Shown: piece after piece, positions 1 through 10,643 of the stretch
Layout of the letters: each line of letters begins with the position of its first letter
Numbering within the stretch: position 1 is the stretch's first letter
Assembly: GCF_041381155.1 (NCBI RefSeq)
Contig: NC_091149.1
Span: 16,570,609-16,634,608, forward strand
Direction: 5' to 3'
From: Argopecten irradians
Taxonomy: Eukaryota; Mollusca; Bivalvia; Pectinida; Pectinidae
DNA length: 64,000 bases
Notes under the pieces: model-generated
Databases searched by the model: none
What the model was told of the DNA's origin: nothing
What the model saw: only the letters and a program-made list of their open reading frames with translations
Position numbers and translations under genes: made by a program

Positions 1-544
1 TTAATTGTTCAAATGATGAATATCATTTATGCTGTGTCGGCGGTCAACTGTGGAGCATCTTTAAGTGAGGCATTAAAAATATAAGCAAGTCTTCAAATGG
101 CTTGTTTTGAGCCATCGCTATCCTGCTACATGTACCTATCGTATAATTATGTCCCTTGAGATTGAATTTTAGGACATACTGCTCCAGGATTGGAAAATAA
201 ACTGACCATGTCACCTACCGCAAACTGTGATAAAGAACATTGTCTGTGTCTGTGCTTTCATAAGTAGTTTAGCTTTATATACTGTTCCTGTCTGCATATG
301 TTAAGAACTGAATCTGCAACTTGTCAGGGGACATAACTCGAGCCTTGTTCACTCTGGCAAAGTATGGAAATATGGTCAGATAATCAATTAAGTAATGTCT
401 TAGTTGGTTGTGTGTTGTTGGTAATCATCCAACACAAGTTCTGAGATATTTTATTTCTTCATGGATATTAGAAATAAAACAATATGATCAAATGTATTTC
501 TATTCTATGATCTGTATTGACAATACATTTTTATTAATATGAAA
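1..544. other. AT-rich intergenic sequence, nothing recognised
   Basis: I see no exon with splice sites, no tandem repeat and no inverted repeat that can be supported here. The sequence is AT-rich with stop codons in all frames. Confidence 0.5.
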
Positions 545-2800
545 TTTTAGGTCACCTGACCATAAGTCATGGTGACCTATTGCGATAGTCTTTTGTTCAT
601 CGTCATCCGTCGTGCGACGTCCGTTAACATTTCCTAGTGAATGCAATAATTTGAGTAAATATTCATCGAGCTTAATTTTAATGAAACTTTCAATGTAGAC
701 TATATATAACATTAGAAAGATCTTGGACAATTGGAAAATCGGTTGATAAGATGATAATATGAGAAAATGTTCAAATTTTGTTAAAAATGCCAATCTCTTT
801 AAAGTGAATAGTCGGGCAAAGAAAACCAGTCTAAATGCGTTCATTAGCCTTCCAAAAGTTCTCACATATTAATACGACGGCCAAGTTCTGCTTATGTTTC
901 CCAGTTCTGACCATTAAAGTAAAAGAAAGTTGAAAGCATTGAAAGCGAGGCTGCGTGTAAATGTAACCACGGACATAGTCAGCCGGGAGGACGTTTTAGG
1001 ATTCCTATACTTTAAATTGATTTCTTCGTACGCAGACAGATTTTGGCGAGAGATTTTATTTTTCTATTTCATAAGAAATTATACTGGATACATTCACACC
1101 ATTTTTACCGACTTTAGCCATCCTTGCCCGACTATTCACTTTAAGATAGTTGAAAATACGATTATGTCTCACGGCATCTTATCCTGATCTATATAGAGTC
1201 CTTGTTTATATCCTAATACTAATACTTGCCTTGTAGTCTGGCCCTAAATGACCTTAGTTGTCGATGGGCCGTAAAACTTAAACATACAAACAAATGAGTC
1301 AACAGTAATTTATGGAGTAATTGATGTCCTTTGCACTAATAATTATTATCGGACCTTGTGAACGCGATAAGTTTTAGTAAATATAAATCGAGCCTAACAA
1401 AACTTTGTATTTAGACTAACACTGAAAAGATCTCTGACGAGTTCGAAAATCAGCTTGATTCCAAAGTCATTTAAAGAGTTAATGCCCTTTCCACTAAAAA
1501 TTATTATTGGACCTTGTGAACACGATAAGTAAAAAAAAATATATGTATTTTTCAGATACCCCTACCGACCCTAGTTTTTACCTCCGACCCTACCTATTTT
1601 ACGACACTTTTTCAAAACAAAAATGTAGTGTATGAAGTTTTCAGCTTAGATTTTTACATTTGCTTAACGGTATATTCAGATATAGTTTAAATTACAGCAT
1701 TGAAAAATAAAAGACTTCTAGCCAGCCTTAAGCTTGAAAGACAAATTACTTCATGATATAGTAATAAAACAACTGAACCCCTCCTTAAAAAAAAAATAAA
1801 ATAAAATAAAAAAAGTCCCGACCGACCTACCCTATTTTTCAGTCATGTAACCTGAAACACGCATATAATTTTTTTGGCCTAACTAAGTAAATATAAACCG
1901 AGCTTAATGAAACTTTGGGTGTAGGCTAAAATTGGAACGATCTTGGACAAGTTCGAAAATCAGCATGATTCAACGGTAATTTACGGAGTTATTGCTCTTT
2001 GCACTAGTATTTACTATTGGACCTTGTGAACGCAAAAACTTAAATAAATATGAACCAAGCTTCACAAAACTTTGTATTTTGACTAAAATTGGAATGATCT
2101 CTGATGAGTGAGAAAATCAGATTAATTCGATAGTAATTCACAGAGTTATTGCCCTTTGCACGAATAATTATTGCACCTGGTGAACGTGATAACTTTAGTA
2201 AATATAATCCGAGCTTAATAAAACTTTGTGTGTAGGCTAACATTGGAACGATCTTGGACAAGTTCGAATATCAGCATAATTCAATTTTAATTTATGGAGT
2301 TTTTTCCCTTTGCACTAATAATTACTATTGGACCTTGTGAACTCGATAACTTGAGTAAATATAAATCGAGCTTGATGAAACTTTGGGTGTAGACCAACAC
2401 TGGAACGATCTCGGACGAAATGTGACCTGATTAGATCGTACCTTACAAAGTTATTGCCCTTTGCAATTATAATTATTGAATCTTGAGACATGATAACTTG
2501 TAAAGAGTAAATATACAAAGAGCTTAATGAAACTTTTTATGTAGACTAACATTGGAAAGATCTTTGGACAAGTTCCAAAATTGACCTAATTAGATCGTAA
2601 CTTACGGAGTTATTGCCCTTTGCAATTATAATTATTGAATCTTGTGAACATGAGTAAATATGCACCATGCTTAATGAAACTTTGTATGTAGACCTATTAT
2701 ATGTACATGTATGTTCCTATTTCGTGAACAAAATACATCAGTTGGCTAGTAAATTACATAATTAATTTGTATCCATAAGAGCCCATTGGCCTCTTGTAAA
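545..2800. mobile_element. Satellite-core element, hairpin start to CTCTTG end
   Basis: The left end is a hairpin (GGTCACCTGACC...GGTGACCTA at 549-578), followed by a short CGTCGTCCGT run. After that come diverged tandem units of about 155-160 bp, each with TTGAGTAAATAT, GAGCTTAATGAAACTTT and GTTATTGCCCTTTGCA. The right end, GCCCATTGGCCTCTTGT near 2780-2797, matches the ends of the elements at 34.5 and 48.3 kb. The array is interrupted at about 865-1290 by a retroposon-like insert and at about 1530-1890 by AT-rich DNA. It codes for nothing I recognise. Known bivalve pearl-type or Helitron-like non-autonomous elements have similar satellite cores, but membership is inference. The array is old, because its units are strongly diverged. 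Confidence 0.65.
865..1293 (+). mobile_element. Retroposon-like insert ending in GGGCCGTAAAAC and CAAA tail
   Basis: The segment breaks the satellite array and ends with ATGACCTTAGTTGTCGATGG, GCCGTAAAAC and a run resembling ACATACAAACAAA. The same end sequence recurs at 63651-63681. A conserved 3' end followed by a CAAA-like tail is typical of mollusc SINE or LINE tails. The 5' boundary is approximate, and no tRNA-like A or B box was identified. Confidence 0.45.
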
Positions 2801-3168
2801 TTCTGAATCTTTCCTTTTTCAGATCTTTTTCTGATTTTTTTGTCATAATTTCATGATATGTCTTATTTGTATTTATGCCAATGTTAACTTTTCAATGAGC
2901 AGAACTCCTATCTTATACATGCTCAAGTTCTGTTCTTTCTTTAATTTTTTTAATAAACCAAATATTACAGGAATTGATGTTATTTATCATCATTTAGGTA
3001 TACAAATTTTAATATAAATGAATTTTTATATAGGATAACTTTTTTAAATGATGCTGCATTAGAGACTGGATGCCAATTTGCTATTGTGCTTTGTCTGTTG
3101 CCATCAAAGAGTTCCGTTACATTTCCATATATAACATTTTCTCTTTGTTAGTTTTTCCTAATCTTCGA
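2801..3168. other. AT-rich spacer
   Basis: No coding, repeat or structural signal was recognised between the satellite-core element and the MITE that follows. Confidence 0.5.
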
Positions 3169-3332
3169 ATGGAATTCAATTGACGGATCGCCAGCTGACA
3201 ATCAAACCGCACGTGACTTTGTATTTTGTACTGTGTGTGCTACGATGTTTGCTCCGATATTGAATAGAAACACGTGCGTTTGTGAGCACGAGGCGTGGCT
3301 ATATTACACCTGGCGAACGGTCAATTCAAACT
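3169..3332. mobile_element. MITE of about 160 bp with 22-bp inverted ends
   Basis: The left end GAATTCAATTGACGGATCGC (from about 3172) is the inverse of the right end CTGGCGAACGGTCAATTC (to about 3328) with few mismatches. The interior has no coding capacity and contains CACGTG twice. Size and structure fit a miniature inverted-repeat DNA transposon; the superfamily is unknown. Confidence 0.55.
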
Positions 3333-3464
3333 TACATACATGTATGGGAAATATTCATTAACAATATTTGTTATTTATTACTAGCTTCTATTATATATAT
3401 TTCTATGCGGAATTCTTATGGTATTTAAGTTGTATTTAGTTTAAATTTCTTTTAACAGCCAGGG

Positions 3465-3697
3465 GTTTGTTTGTTTGTTTGATTAATTAACGTCCTATTG
3501 ACAGCTATGGTCATGTAAGGACCGCCTCCCACGTACGCGGTGTGTTGTGGGTATGTTGTGCGAGGTGCGTGTTTTGGGAGACTGCGGTATGTTCGTGTTG
3601 TGTCTTCTTGTATAGTGGAACTTTTGCCCTTTTTATAGTGCTATATCACTGAAGCATGCCGCCGAAGGCACCAAGCAACACACCCCACCCGATCACT
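3465..3697 (-). mobile_element. Truncated 3' part of the abundant 520-bp retroposon
   Basis: The sequence starts with the inverted CAAA tail (GTTTGTTTGTTTGATTAATT) and the block complementary to the TGTTAATAGGACGTTAATTA end. It continues through GGAGACTGCGGTATG and GTATAGTGGAACT to CACCCCACCCGATCACTGTA, where identity to the other copies stops. The orientation is minus relative to the full copy at 7282-7806. It directly abuts a remnant of another MITE. Confidence 0.75.
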
Positions 3698-3880
3698 GTA
3701 TTTTGGTTCTTTGATGTACAACAAAAGAATTGAACGTTATACTGTGGTTGACTGTGTTGCTTTGGAGTTGAGATTTGCTGTCTCTGTAACCTTTTAATGA
3801 ATTCTCTGCATGCCTGTCAGTATTTTTCTCCTGAAATGCCTTCAATTTTGCTATGAAATATTCAATGGATGAATGTAACG
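3698..3880. mobile_element. Remnant of the interior of the 20.3-kb MITE family
   Basis: The blocks TTTGATGTACAACAAAAG, TACTGTGGTTGACTGTGT and GCCTTCAATTTTGCTATGA match, with divergence, the interior of the complete MITE at 20286-20602. The terminal inverted repeats are missing. It sits exactly where the neighbouring retroposon copy stops. Confidence 0.5.
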
Positions 3881-4507
3881 ATAGTGAAAATAAACCCTGG
3901 AGTAAGCCAGATAGATGTTTGTTGTATTAAATAATATGGGGTTTTCTTAACACATTTACTGATTTTTTGATAATTATCTTTTTATTCATGATTTTCATTC
4001 AGTACAATTAAATATATAAATAAACTCAATAGACTCTAAAACACATACACTCTTACTTAAAAACCATACACTCATTTAATTAACACATGCATATACATCC
4101 ACATACATACAAATACGAAGCTTAAATTTCTAGTACATACGTAGAAAAAATGATACAAATTAGGAGTTTGGAGATGAGGGGAAAAATTATATTGTACTGA
4201 ATATTAAGGAAAGGAATCAAAGACAGGATTAGAAGAAAACAAAAGAGTGATAGAGTTATAAAGAAAGAAAAGGGAAAATGAAAAAAAAGTTAAAAGAGTC
4301 AAGGTAGGATGGAGACGGAGGAACAATTATAACTGTATAAAAAAAAATCTTTAAAAAAAAATACAATTTCGGCTTTGTGCAGGGAAAGGGGAAGGGGTGA
4401 GGAATAAAATGAAATAAAATAAATAAATTTAATAAAGTAAATGTGTGACAAAGTGCAATTATAACTTTATGAGTTTTTCCCGTTTTCTCCATTCATCTAC
4501 TGAATTA
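3881..4507. other. AT-rich spacer, nothing recognised
   Basis: A-rich, low-complexity sequence with no supported exon or repeat. The pyrimidine-rich open frame on the minus strand at 4256-4492 is low-complexity. Confidence 0.45.
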
Positions 4508-4548
4508 ACCAGGTGAACAATAAAGCCTTTCGGGGTTCTTGTTTTAAA
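4508..4548. mobile_element. Orphan right end of a satellite-core element
   Basis: CAGGTGAACAATAAAGCC followed by TTTCGGGGTTCTTGTTTT parallels the right end at 36209-36243 (CAGGTGAGCGATACAGGCCC, then TCTGGGCCTCTTGTTATT). Only this terminus is left, immediately before the next element. Confidence 0.45.
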
Positions 4549-6094
4549 ATCACAAGAGATCCAAGAGGGATCTTGTCGCTCATCCTTTAATTATCTATGT
4601 TGGCCAAAGGAAAGAGTGACATTTTCTTTACTTTTCTCCTGTTTCCCTAAACTGTCCCTTGTCGGCAATGTTGTCTTCAAAATCGATCATAAACAAGAGA
4701 TCCAAGAAGGATCTTGGCGCCCACCAAAGAATGATCTATGTCGGACAATGGAAAGATGGATCTTTTCTCTACTTTTTAAAGTTTTTCGAACATATACTAC
4801 ACATAAAATTTGAGACAGATCGCTTCATTACTTTCTGAGAAATAGCAGTAACAAACTTCAACTATAAAAATCCAAGATGGCTCCTTGGCGGTCATCTTGT
4901 TGATCAATCGGTCCCAAATCGCAATATGCACATCTAGGGCCCTAGGGGAACCTACAATGTACATGTGAAATTTGAGAGTGATCCATTCAATACTCTCTGA
5001 GAAATAGCGATAACAAACTTTAAATATCAAAATCCAAGATGGCTGCCTGGTGGCCATCTTGTTGACCGATCGGTCCCAAAATGCAATATGCACAACCAGG
5101 TTTCTAGAGGAACGTACATGTGAAATTTGAGACAAATCCCCTAGTACTTTCTGAGCAATAGCGATAACAAACTTTAACTATCAAAATCCAAGATGGCTCC
5201 TTGGCGGTCATCTTGTTGATCAATCGGTCCCAAATCGCAATATGCACATCTAGGGCCCTAGGGGAACCTACAATGTACATGTGAAATTTGAGAGTGATCC
5301 ATTCAATACTTTCTGAGAAATAGCGATAACAAACTTTAAATATCAAAATCCAAGATGGCCGTCTGGCGGCCATTTTGTTGACCGATCGGACTCAAAACGC
5401 AATATGCATAATAAGGTGCCTAGGGGAACTTACATATGATATTTGAGACATATCCCTTCAATACTTTCTGAGAAATAGCGATAAAAAATCTTTAACTATC
5501 AAAATCCAAGATGGCTGCCTGGAGGCCATCTTGTTGACTGATCGGTCCCAAAACGCAACATTCACAACCACGTTCCTAGAGGAACGTACATATGGAATTT
5601 GACGCATATCCCTTTAGTACTTTCTGAGAAATAGCGATAACAAACTTTAACTATCAAAATCCAAGATGGCTGCCTGGCGGCCATCTTGTTCACCGATCGG
5701 TCCGAAAATGCAATATGCACAACAAGGGCCCTAGAAAAACCTACATATAAAATTTGAGACATATCCCTTCAGTACTTTCTGAGAAACAGCGATAACAAAC
5801 TTTAATTATCAAAATCCAAGATGGCTGCCTGGTGGCCATCTTGTTGACTGATCCGTCCCACGGACGACGGACCACGGACAAAAAGCGATTTGAATAGCCC
5901 ACTATCTGATGATGGTGGGCTAAAATTGCAATTTATATAACAGGCAGCCAGACAGATCAGTCTCAAAATATAATATGCACAACTAGGATCCAAGGGGAAC
6001 CTATATGTTATATTTTACAGGAAAGATCGGACGGACAGACCACGGAAGGAAGGTGATTTTATAGCCCACCATGAGATGATAGTGGGCTAAAATG
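4549..6094. mobile_element. Nested or tandem satellite-core elements, ~155-162 bp units
   Basis: There are two left ends, each a hairpin of the form CAAGAGATCCAAGAGGGATC (4551 and 4694). There are also two right ends, each a hairpin TAGCCCACYATC...GATGRTGGGCTA (5894-5927 and 6061-6092) preceded by a CGGACGGACAGACCACGGA-like run. Between them lie about seven tandem units of 154-162 bp from about 4796 to 5860. Each unit has CAAGATGGC facing GCCATCTTG, GATCGGTCCCAAA and TTTCTGAGAAATAGCGATAA. Doubling of both ends suggests one copy inserted into, or tandemly recombined with, a sister. There is no coding function; the open frames here are repeat artefacts. Confidence 0.65.
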
Positions 6095-6928
6095 TAATTT
6101 TCATTTCCCATCTCGGTACCCTTCACCATAATTGTTTTTACTTTGACCAGTGATCATGAAGAAGTTGTTATTTGATTGACAGATCAGACACTTTGGTTTC
6201 GAATATGCTCTCCTGAATTGGTCCTTTGGACCATGTGAGATATAAATGGTTATTTCTTTTTATTCATGAAATTATGAACCTGTTTTCAGGTTAATACAGT
6301 GATTTATTTACCCAAGTAAGCAATATGATTCAAGACAGAAGGTCTTGGGGGATTCACTTTTGAGGATTGATTAATTGCCATATGTGATCATCTAAAACAA
6401 GTTGATCACTGTTTTGTTTACTCTTCATTTTCTCTTCTTTTTATCGTACAATTCGCATGATATCCTGTGATTTCGCCCTTGTAATATTATTTTTTAAATG
6501 TCACTAGTATAATATGACATGGAGCGATTTTCATGTGATAAGGAAAAATGACGTGATGTCATGATTTCAAAGACGGCAGGACAAAATGGTGGCGTTCACT
6601 GTTGTTTTTTTTTTTTTTTTTTGCAAAAAAATTTTTTTTGCAATACATTTTAATGCGAGGTTCTTCAAAATGCAGCTTGTAATTACGTGATAAAAAGTAT
6701 CTTAAATTTCAGTATTGGGGCGATTGTCTCATAAAATGGATATCTGTCGATCAAGTGGCATCTCCTATAGACATTAAAACATCAAGTAAACAAGCAAATA
6801 CAAACACCATTTACACGTTATAATGCATAGTTTGTAAATTGTTGCTTTAGTCAACCAGGAACGAGGAAAAAAACCAATCGCAACTATATAATAACACCTG
6901 GTGTATCTATTTGTTTATTTTTTTATAG
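6095..6928. other. Spacer or upstream intron, poly-T tract at 6604
   Basis: The stretch is AT-rich with a long T run at 6604-6622. It ends in a pyrimidine-rich tract and TATAG that could serve as the acceptor of the exon candidate that follows. Nothing else was recognised. Confidence 0.4.
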
Positions 6929-7072
6929 AGAAAGAGAACAAAAATCTCTGACAGTAAGAAGCTAATATTGGAAGAATACTATGCTAGTGGTATGACAAGC
7001 AAAGGGAGTACGGCTATGCAGATAATGGAGGATGTACCTGGAAGGACTGCACTTCCAATAAATGTTATCAAA
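6929..7072 (+). CDS. Single exon candidate, homeodomain-like helix-turn-helix
   Basis: A 144-nt exon candidate is bounded by TTTTTTATAG and GTATGT. Both flanks are phase 0 and the 48 codons have no stop. It begins RKRTKISDSKKLILEEYYAS, which resembles the basic N-terminal arm and helix 1 of homeodomain-type DNA-binding folds, and ends LPINVIK at the position where helix 3 would start. The recognition helix would have to come from the next exon, which I did not find. Lysine and arginine are concentrated in the first 12 residues. It could instead belong to a transposase HTH domain or be an isolated exon relic. The exon call rests on frame plus two splice consensuses; the family call is weak. 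Confidence 0.4.
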
Positions 7073-7281
7073 GTATGTTGCTATTTACAAGTGAGGCATA
7101 CATGCTGTTTGTTAAATATAGAGATTACATTACAAATTGTTGTTGGATACAAAATCTATTCAACACGAGTGAGGTATATTTTAAGACACTAGATTTAGCG
7201 AGGTTTTTTTTTGTTATATCAAAAATACGATTTGCCGACATATGCAAATAAGATGCAATAAAATATATTTTCATAAGCTAG
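7073..7281. other. Possible intron start, nothing else recognised
   Basis: AT-rich sequence following the candidate donor GTATGT, up to the head of the retroposon. Confidence 0.35.
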
Positions 7282-7806
7282 CCCTGCAGGTAGGGCGTTA
7301 GAATTGTACCTGCTGCCCCTATTGCATGATCGTAAGAGGCGACTAAATTTAGGATCTTATCTTTTCTTTCTTCCTAAATTACTTTATTCTTCCTAACGTC
7401 TCCCTTGACACCACCTCACTTTTGGCCTTGAGTTGAGCGCTCGCCCCTGTGAGGAAGGCTCTGGGTTCTGTCCCCTGACCGAGACACACCAAAGTCTATA
7501 AAAGTGGTAGTTTCTTCTCCTGCTTAACGCTCAGCATAACGGGAGTGGGACGACTGGTTCGCCCGTTGTCAGTATAATGTGACCGGGTGGGGTGTGTTGC
7601 TTGGTGTCTTCGGTGGCATGCTTCAGTGATATAGCACTATAAAAAGGGCAACAGTTCCACTATACAAGAAGACACAACATGTATATACCGCAGTCTCCCA
7701 AAACATGCACCTCGCACAACATACACGCAAGCACTGCATACATGGGAGGCCGTCCTTACATGACCATAGCTGTTAATAGGACGTTAATTAATCAAACAAA
7801 CATAAA
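7282..7806 (+). mobile_element. Full-length 520-bp non-autonomous retroposon
   Basis: This is the reference copy for the most frequent repeat in the window. Its head CCCTGCAGGTAGGGCGTTAG is followed by CCTATTGCATGATCG, a T/C-rich block, TTTGGCCTTGAGTTGAGCGC, GAGGAAGGCTCTGGGTTCTG, GGGACGACTGGTTCGCCCG, GCATGCTTCAGTGATATAGC and GGGAGGCCGTCCTTACATGA. The tail is GGACGTTAATTAATCAAACA plus CAAAC. Copies are truncated at different points, always with a CAAA-like tail, which fits retroposition by a LINE partner. No reverse transcriptase and no clear pol III boxes were found. It is a SINE-like element or a LINE 3'-end derivative. The longest open frame in it is not a gene. Confidence 0.75.
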
Positions 7807-8642
7807 AATACAAACAATTTTAAACATACACAACTCATTGAATCTAGAATTATATATTTACCTAAGCATTTTACGTCTTTCAGTTGGCATCCATAGCCAA
7901 TATGAATGCCAACTGAACAGAGGCGAATTCCATGAAGCATGCGCGCTAGCGCGCTTCATGTTGAAAAAAAATTCCCACACCAAGCCAATTTATGCATTGG
8001 CACGAGATTGGAAAAACACAAATATCAATATTTATATAATGCTATAACCAACAAACTCGGACTTATACATTGGACAAAAATGATATAGCATAGCAACTGT
8101 GAATCTGAGCATTCTAAGATCGTCTAAGTAATCATAGGTTAAGCTTTTAGCCAAGCCACTGTGGTGTTTAGGATCTAATCATATCTTGTGTAAATACATG
8201 TTACGTGTGGAGGGAGGCCATTTCACCTTTCTACTTCTTTATCTGATAACTTTTCACGAGTGGATTGGAAACAGAAGGTGAGAACTCAAGAAGAAAGACG
8301 GGGATTCGATTAGATCGGTATACAAGAAAGGGGTTTTAGCGTTCAATACCTTCGTGCATGAGAACAAAGGTAGCAATCAGTTTAAAAATCCCTGCTGTGT
8401 TATTTTGAGAGACTTATACACGTGGAGGGGTATAAAATGATGAATTTGGAACCAAAATGAATGTGTTGGCATGTTTATAAAGGTTTATTATTTTTGAACC
8501 AATGTTTTTCTGAGCTCAATGAACTATTTGATTTTTGGTCAATCAAACAAATCATTATTACATATGAAAAGTGCAATGTGGACAAGGAAAATACAGCACA
8601 TTTAAGCATTAAACTATTTCCTATGACATCTATATGGCCTAA
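7807..8642. other. Spacer with a short palindrome; otherwise nothing recognised
   Basis: Apart from the GC-capped palindrome at 7930-7960, the stretch holds no supported exon or repeat. Confidence 0.45.
7930..7960. repeat. GC-capped palindrome (GCGCGCTAGCGCGC core)
   Basis: CATGAAGC and GCTTCATG flank a perfect 14-bp palindrome GCGCGCTAGCGCGC with a 2-nt bulge. This is the smallest of the window's hairpin palindromes and has the purest core. Confidence 0.7.
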
Positions 8643-8726
8643 ATAGATGCCAGAGCTTTGAAGACAATCTTCATAATGCGCGCTAGTGCATTATGAGATG
8701 ATTGTCTGCAAAGCTCTGGCATCTAT
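8643..8726. repeat. 84-bp hairpin palindrome with GCGCTAGTGC cap
   Basis: The left arm ATAGATGCCAGAGCTTTGAA is answered by TGCAAAGCTCTGGCATCTAT on the right. The arms continue inwards through GACAATC and CATAATGC with few mismatches, and the centre is GCGCGCTAGTGC. The arms are unrelated to those of the other palindromes in the window. Confidence 0.8.
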
Positions 8727-8749
8727 ATAGACCCCCACCCCCTCCCCAA

Positions 8750-9080
8750 TTCCAAAACCACCACCAACCACTCCTGGGACAGGAGCGGCAGGGCCCAATA
8801 GGGGAAATTAAGATAAAGCATTAAACTCGCTACTAGACAAAGAGTTCTGCATGGACTGTAACCAATATGGACCAGAAATATCTTTTTGGGAAGGTGAACA
8901 GAGGTTGTAAAAAATGGCTCTGAGCTCTGAACCCCACCATCTGAGACAGGAGGAGCGGGGCCTAATAAGGAAAATAGAAAATAATCATTGGAATTATTGC
9001 TAGTTATAGAGTCTTCCATGGATTGTAACCAAATTTGGAATTAAAAAGGTAAAATGGGTTTGTTTGTGTAAATGTCGGCT
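8750..9080. repeat. Two diverged units of the 34.5-kb satellite family
   Basis: The blocks GGAGCGGCAGGGCCCAATAG, TAGACAAAGAGTTCTGCATG and GGACTGTAACCAATATGG match the units at 34578-36130. Only about two degenerate units remain and neither element end is present. Confidence 0.65.
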
Positions 9081-9147
9081 CTAAGCCTCTAGAGCATGAG
9101 GCACTGAGCACAACATGGAAATTGGAGGTAAATCACTTATCACTTAA

Positions 9148-9465
9148 GTATGCCACAAAAGACACCAAGCAACAAACTCCACCAGGTCACATTATACTGA
9201 CGACGAGCAAACCAGTTGCTGAGCACAAACCAGGAGCAGCAAATACCATTATTTTAGACTTTGGTGTGTCTAGCCCGGGGGAAAGAACCCAGATCCTTCC
9301 TCACAGGGACGAACGCTCAACTCAATGCCAAAAGTGAGGCGGTGCCAAGGGAGGCATTAGGAAACATAAAGTCAGTTAGGAGGAAGAGAAAAGATCCTAA
9401 ATTTAGTCGCCTTTTTACGATCTTGCGGGGCAGCAGGTAAAATTTTTACGCCCTACCTGCAGTGC
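9148..9465 (-). mobile_element. 3'-truncated retroposon copy, inverted, with its head intact
   Basis: The copy runs from AAAAGACACCAAGCAACAAA to the inverted head CCCTACCTGCAG. It lacks the CAAA-tail half and has internal deletions. Confidence 0.7.
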
Positions 9466-9680
9466 CATGAAAGGTGCCATAAGATGGGACCAGAACACCA
9501 TTCAGACATGACTGGTGAATACGAAAACTTGAAAGGCAGTAATCGGTTTGATTTGCCTTGTGGGCGTAGCTTATGGAAATACAAGAATATTCCTCCTCAA
9601 AATGTAGGAATAAACCGAGAAACACAGCCAAGAAGGCCAGTCTCCCAGGCTATCATGGTGGGATAATTAATAACGATTTT

Positions 9681-10202
9681 GTTGTTTGTTTGATTAATTA
9701 ACGTCCTATAAACAGCTATGGTCATGTTAGGACGGCCTCTCAAGTATGCGATGTGTTGCGTGTATGTTAGGCGAGGTGCGTGTTTTGGGAGACTGCGGTA
9801 TATTCATGTTGTGTCTTCTTGTATAGTGGAACTGTTGCCCTTTTTATAGTACTATATCACTGAAGCATGCCATCGAAGACACCAAGCAACACACCCCACC
9901 CGATCACATTATACTGACAACGGGCGAACCAGTCGTCCCACTCCCTGTATGCTGAGCGCTAAGCAGGAGCAGAAACTACCACTTTTATAGACTTTGGTTT
10001 GTCTCGGCCCGGGGAGAGAACCCAGAGCCTTCCTCACAGGGGCGAACGTTCAACTCAAGCCAAACGTGAGGCGGTGCCAAGAGAATCATTAGGAAATATA
10101 AAGTCAGTTAGGAAGAAGAGAAAAGATAAGATCCTAAATTTAGTCGCCTTTTATGATCATGCAATAGGGGCAGCAGGTACAATTCTAACGCCCTACCTGC
10201 AG
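9681..10202 (-). mobile_element. Full-length retroposon copy, inverted
   Basis: The copy is complete from the inverted tail (GTTTGTTTGATTAATTAACG) to the inverted head (CCCTACCTGCAG), matching the reference copy at 7282-7806 throughout. Confidence 0.75.
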
Positions 10203-10643
10203 GAAATGTTGGCACATTCGTCTTGAAATCATGGGTGAAATTTAAGTGAAGTTAAAACCACTAATCATGACTTTATTTGTTTGAAATAGTGAGTTTGAGA
10301 CACTTTATAATGTCTGCAAGATATAAAATGGTATTCTTTTAAATGTGATTATTAGTGGGGCGAAATTGAGCATGTGAAACAGCAGTCAGAATTGAAAGTT
10401 GATAAGCGCCTCAATATTTCATTTTGATAGATCTGTCTTACACTGAATTCTGATTTCTCTCAGCTAATTATAGTATCTTACAGTTGCTCGAGATAAAAAG
10501 TTGATGGAATCTTATTGTTACTTTATATTTTACAAACGATTTAACGAAATAATTCCTTCTTTTTCTCAATGTTTGGCACCAATGAAGCCTACAAGGCTGT
10601 GGCACATGAACTTATATTAGTTCGGTAGGCTTAAATACTTCGA
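10203..10643. other. Spacer upstream of the hAT relic
   Basis: AT-rich sequence with no recognised feature. No hAT terminal inverted repeat could be identified. Confidence 0.4.

Noticed and set aside
7679..8047. 122-codon plus-strand open frame
   Set aside because: It starts inside the retroposon and runs through its tail into unrelated sequence and a palindrome.
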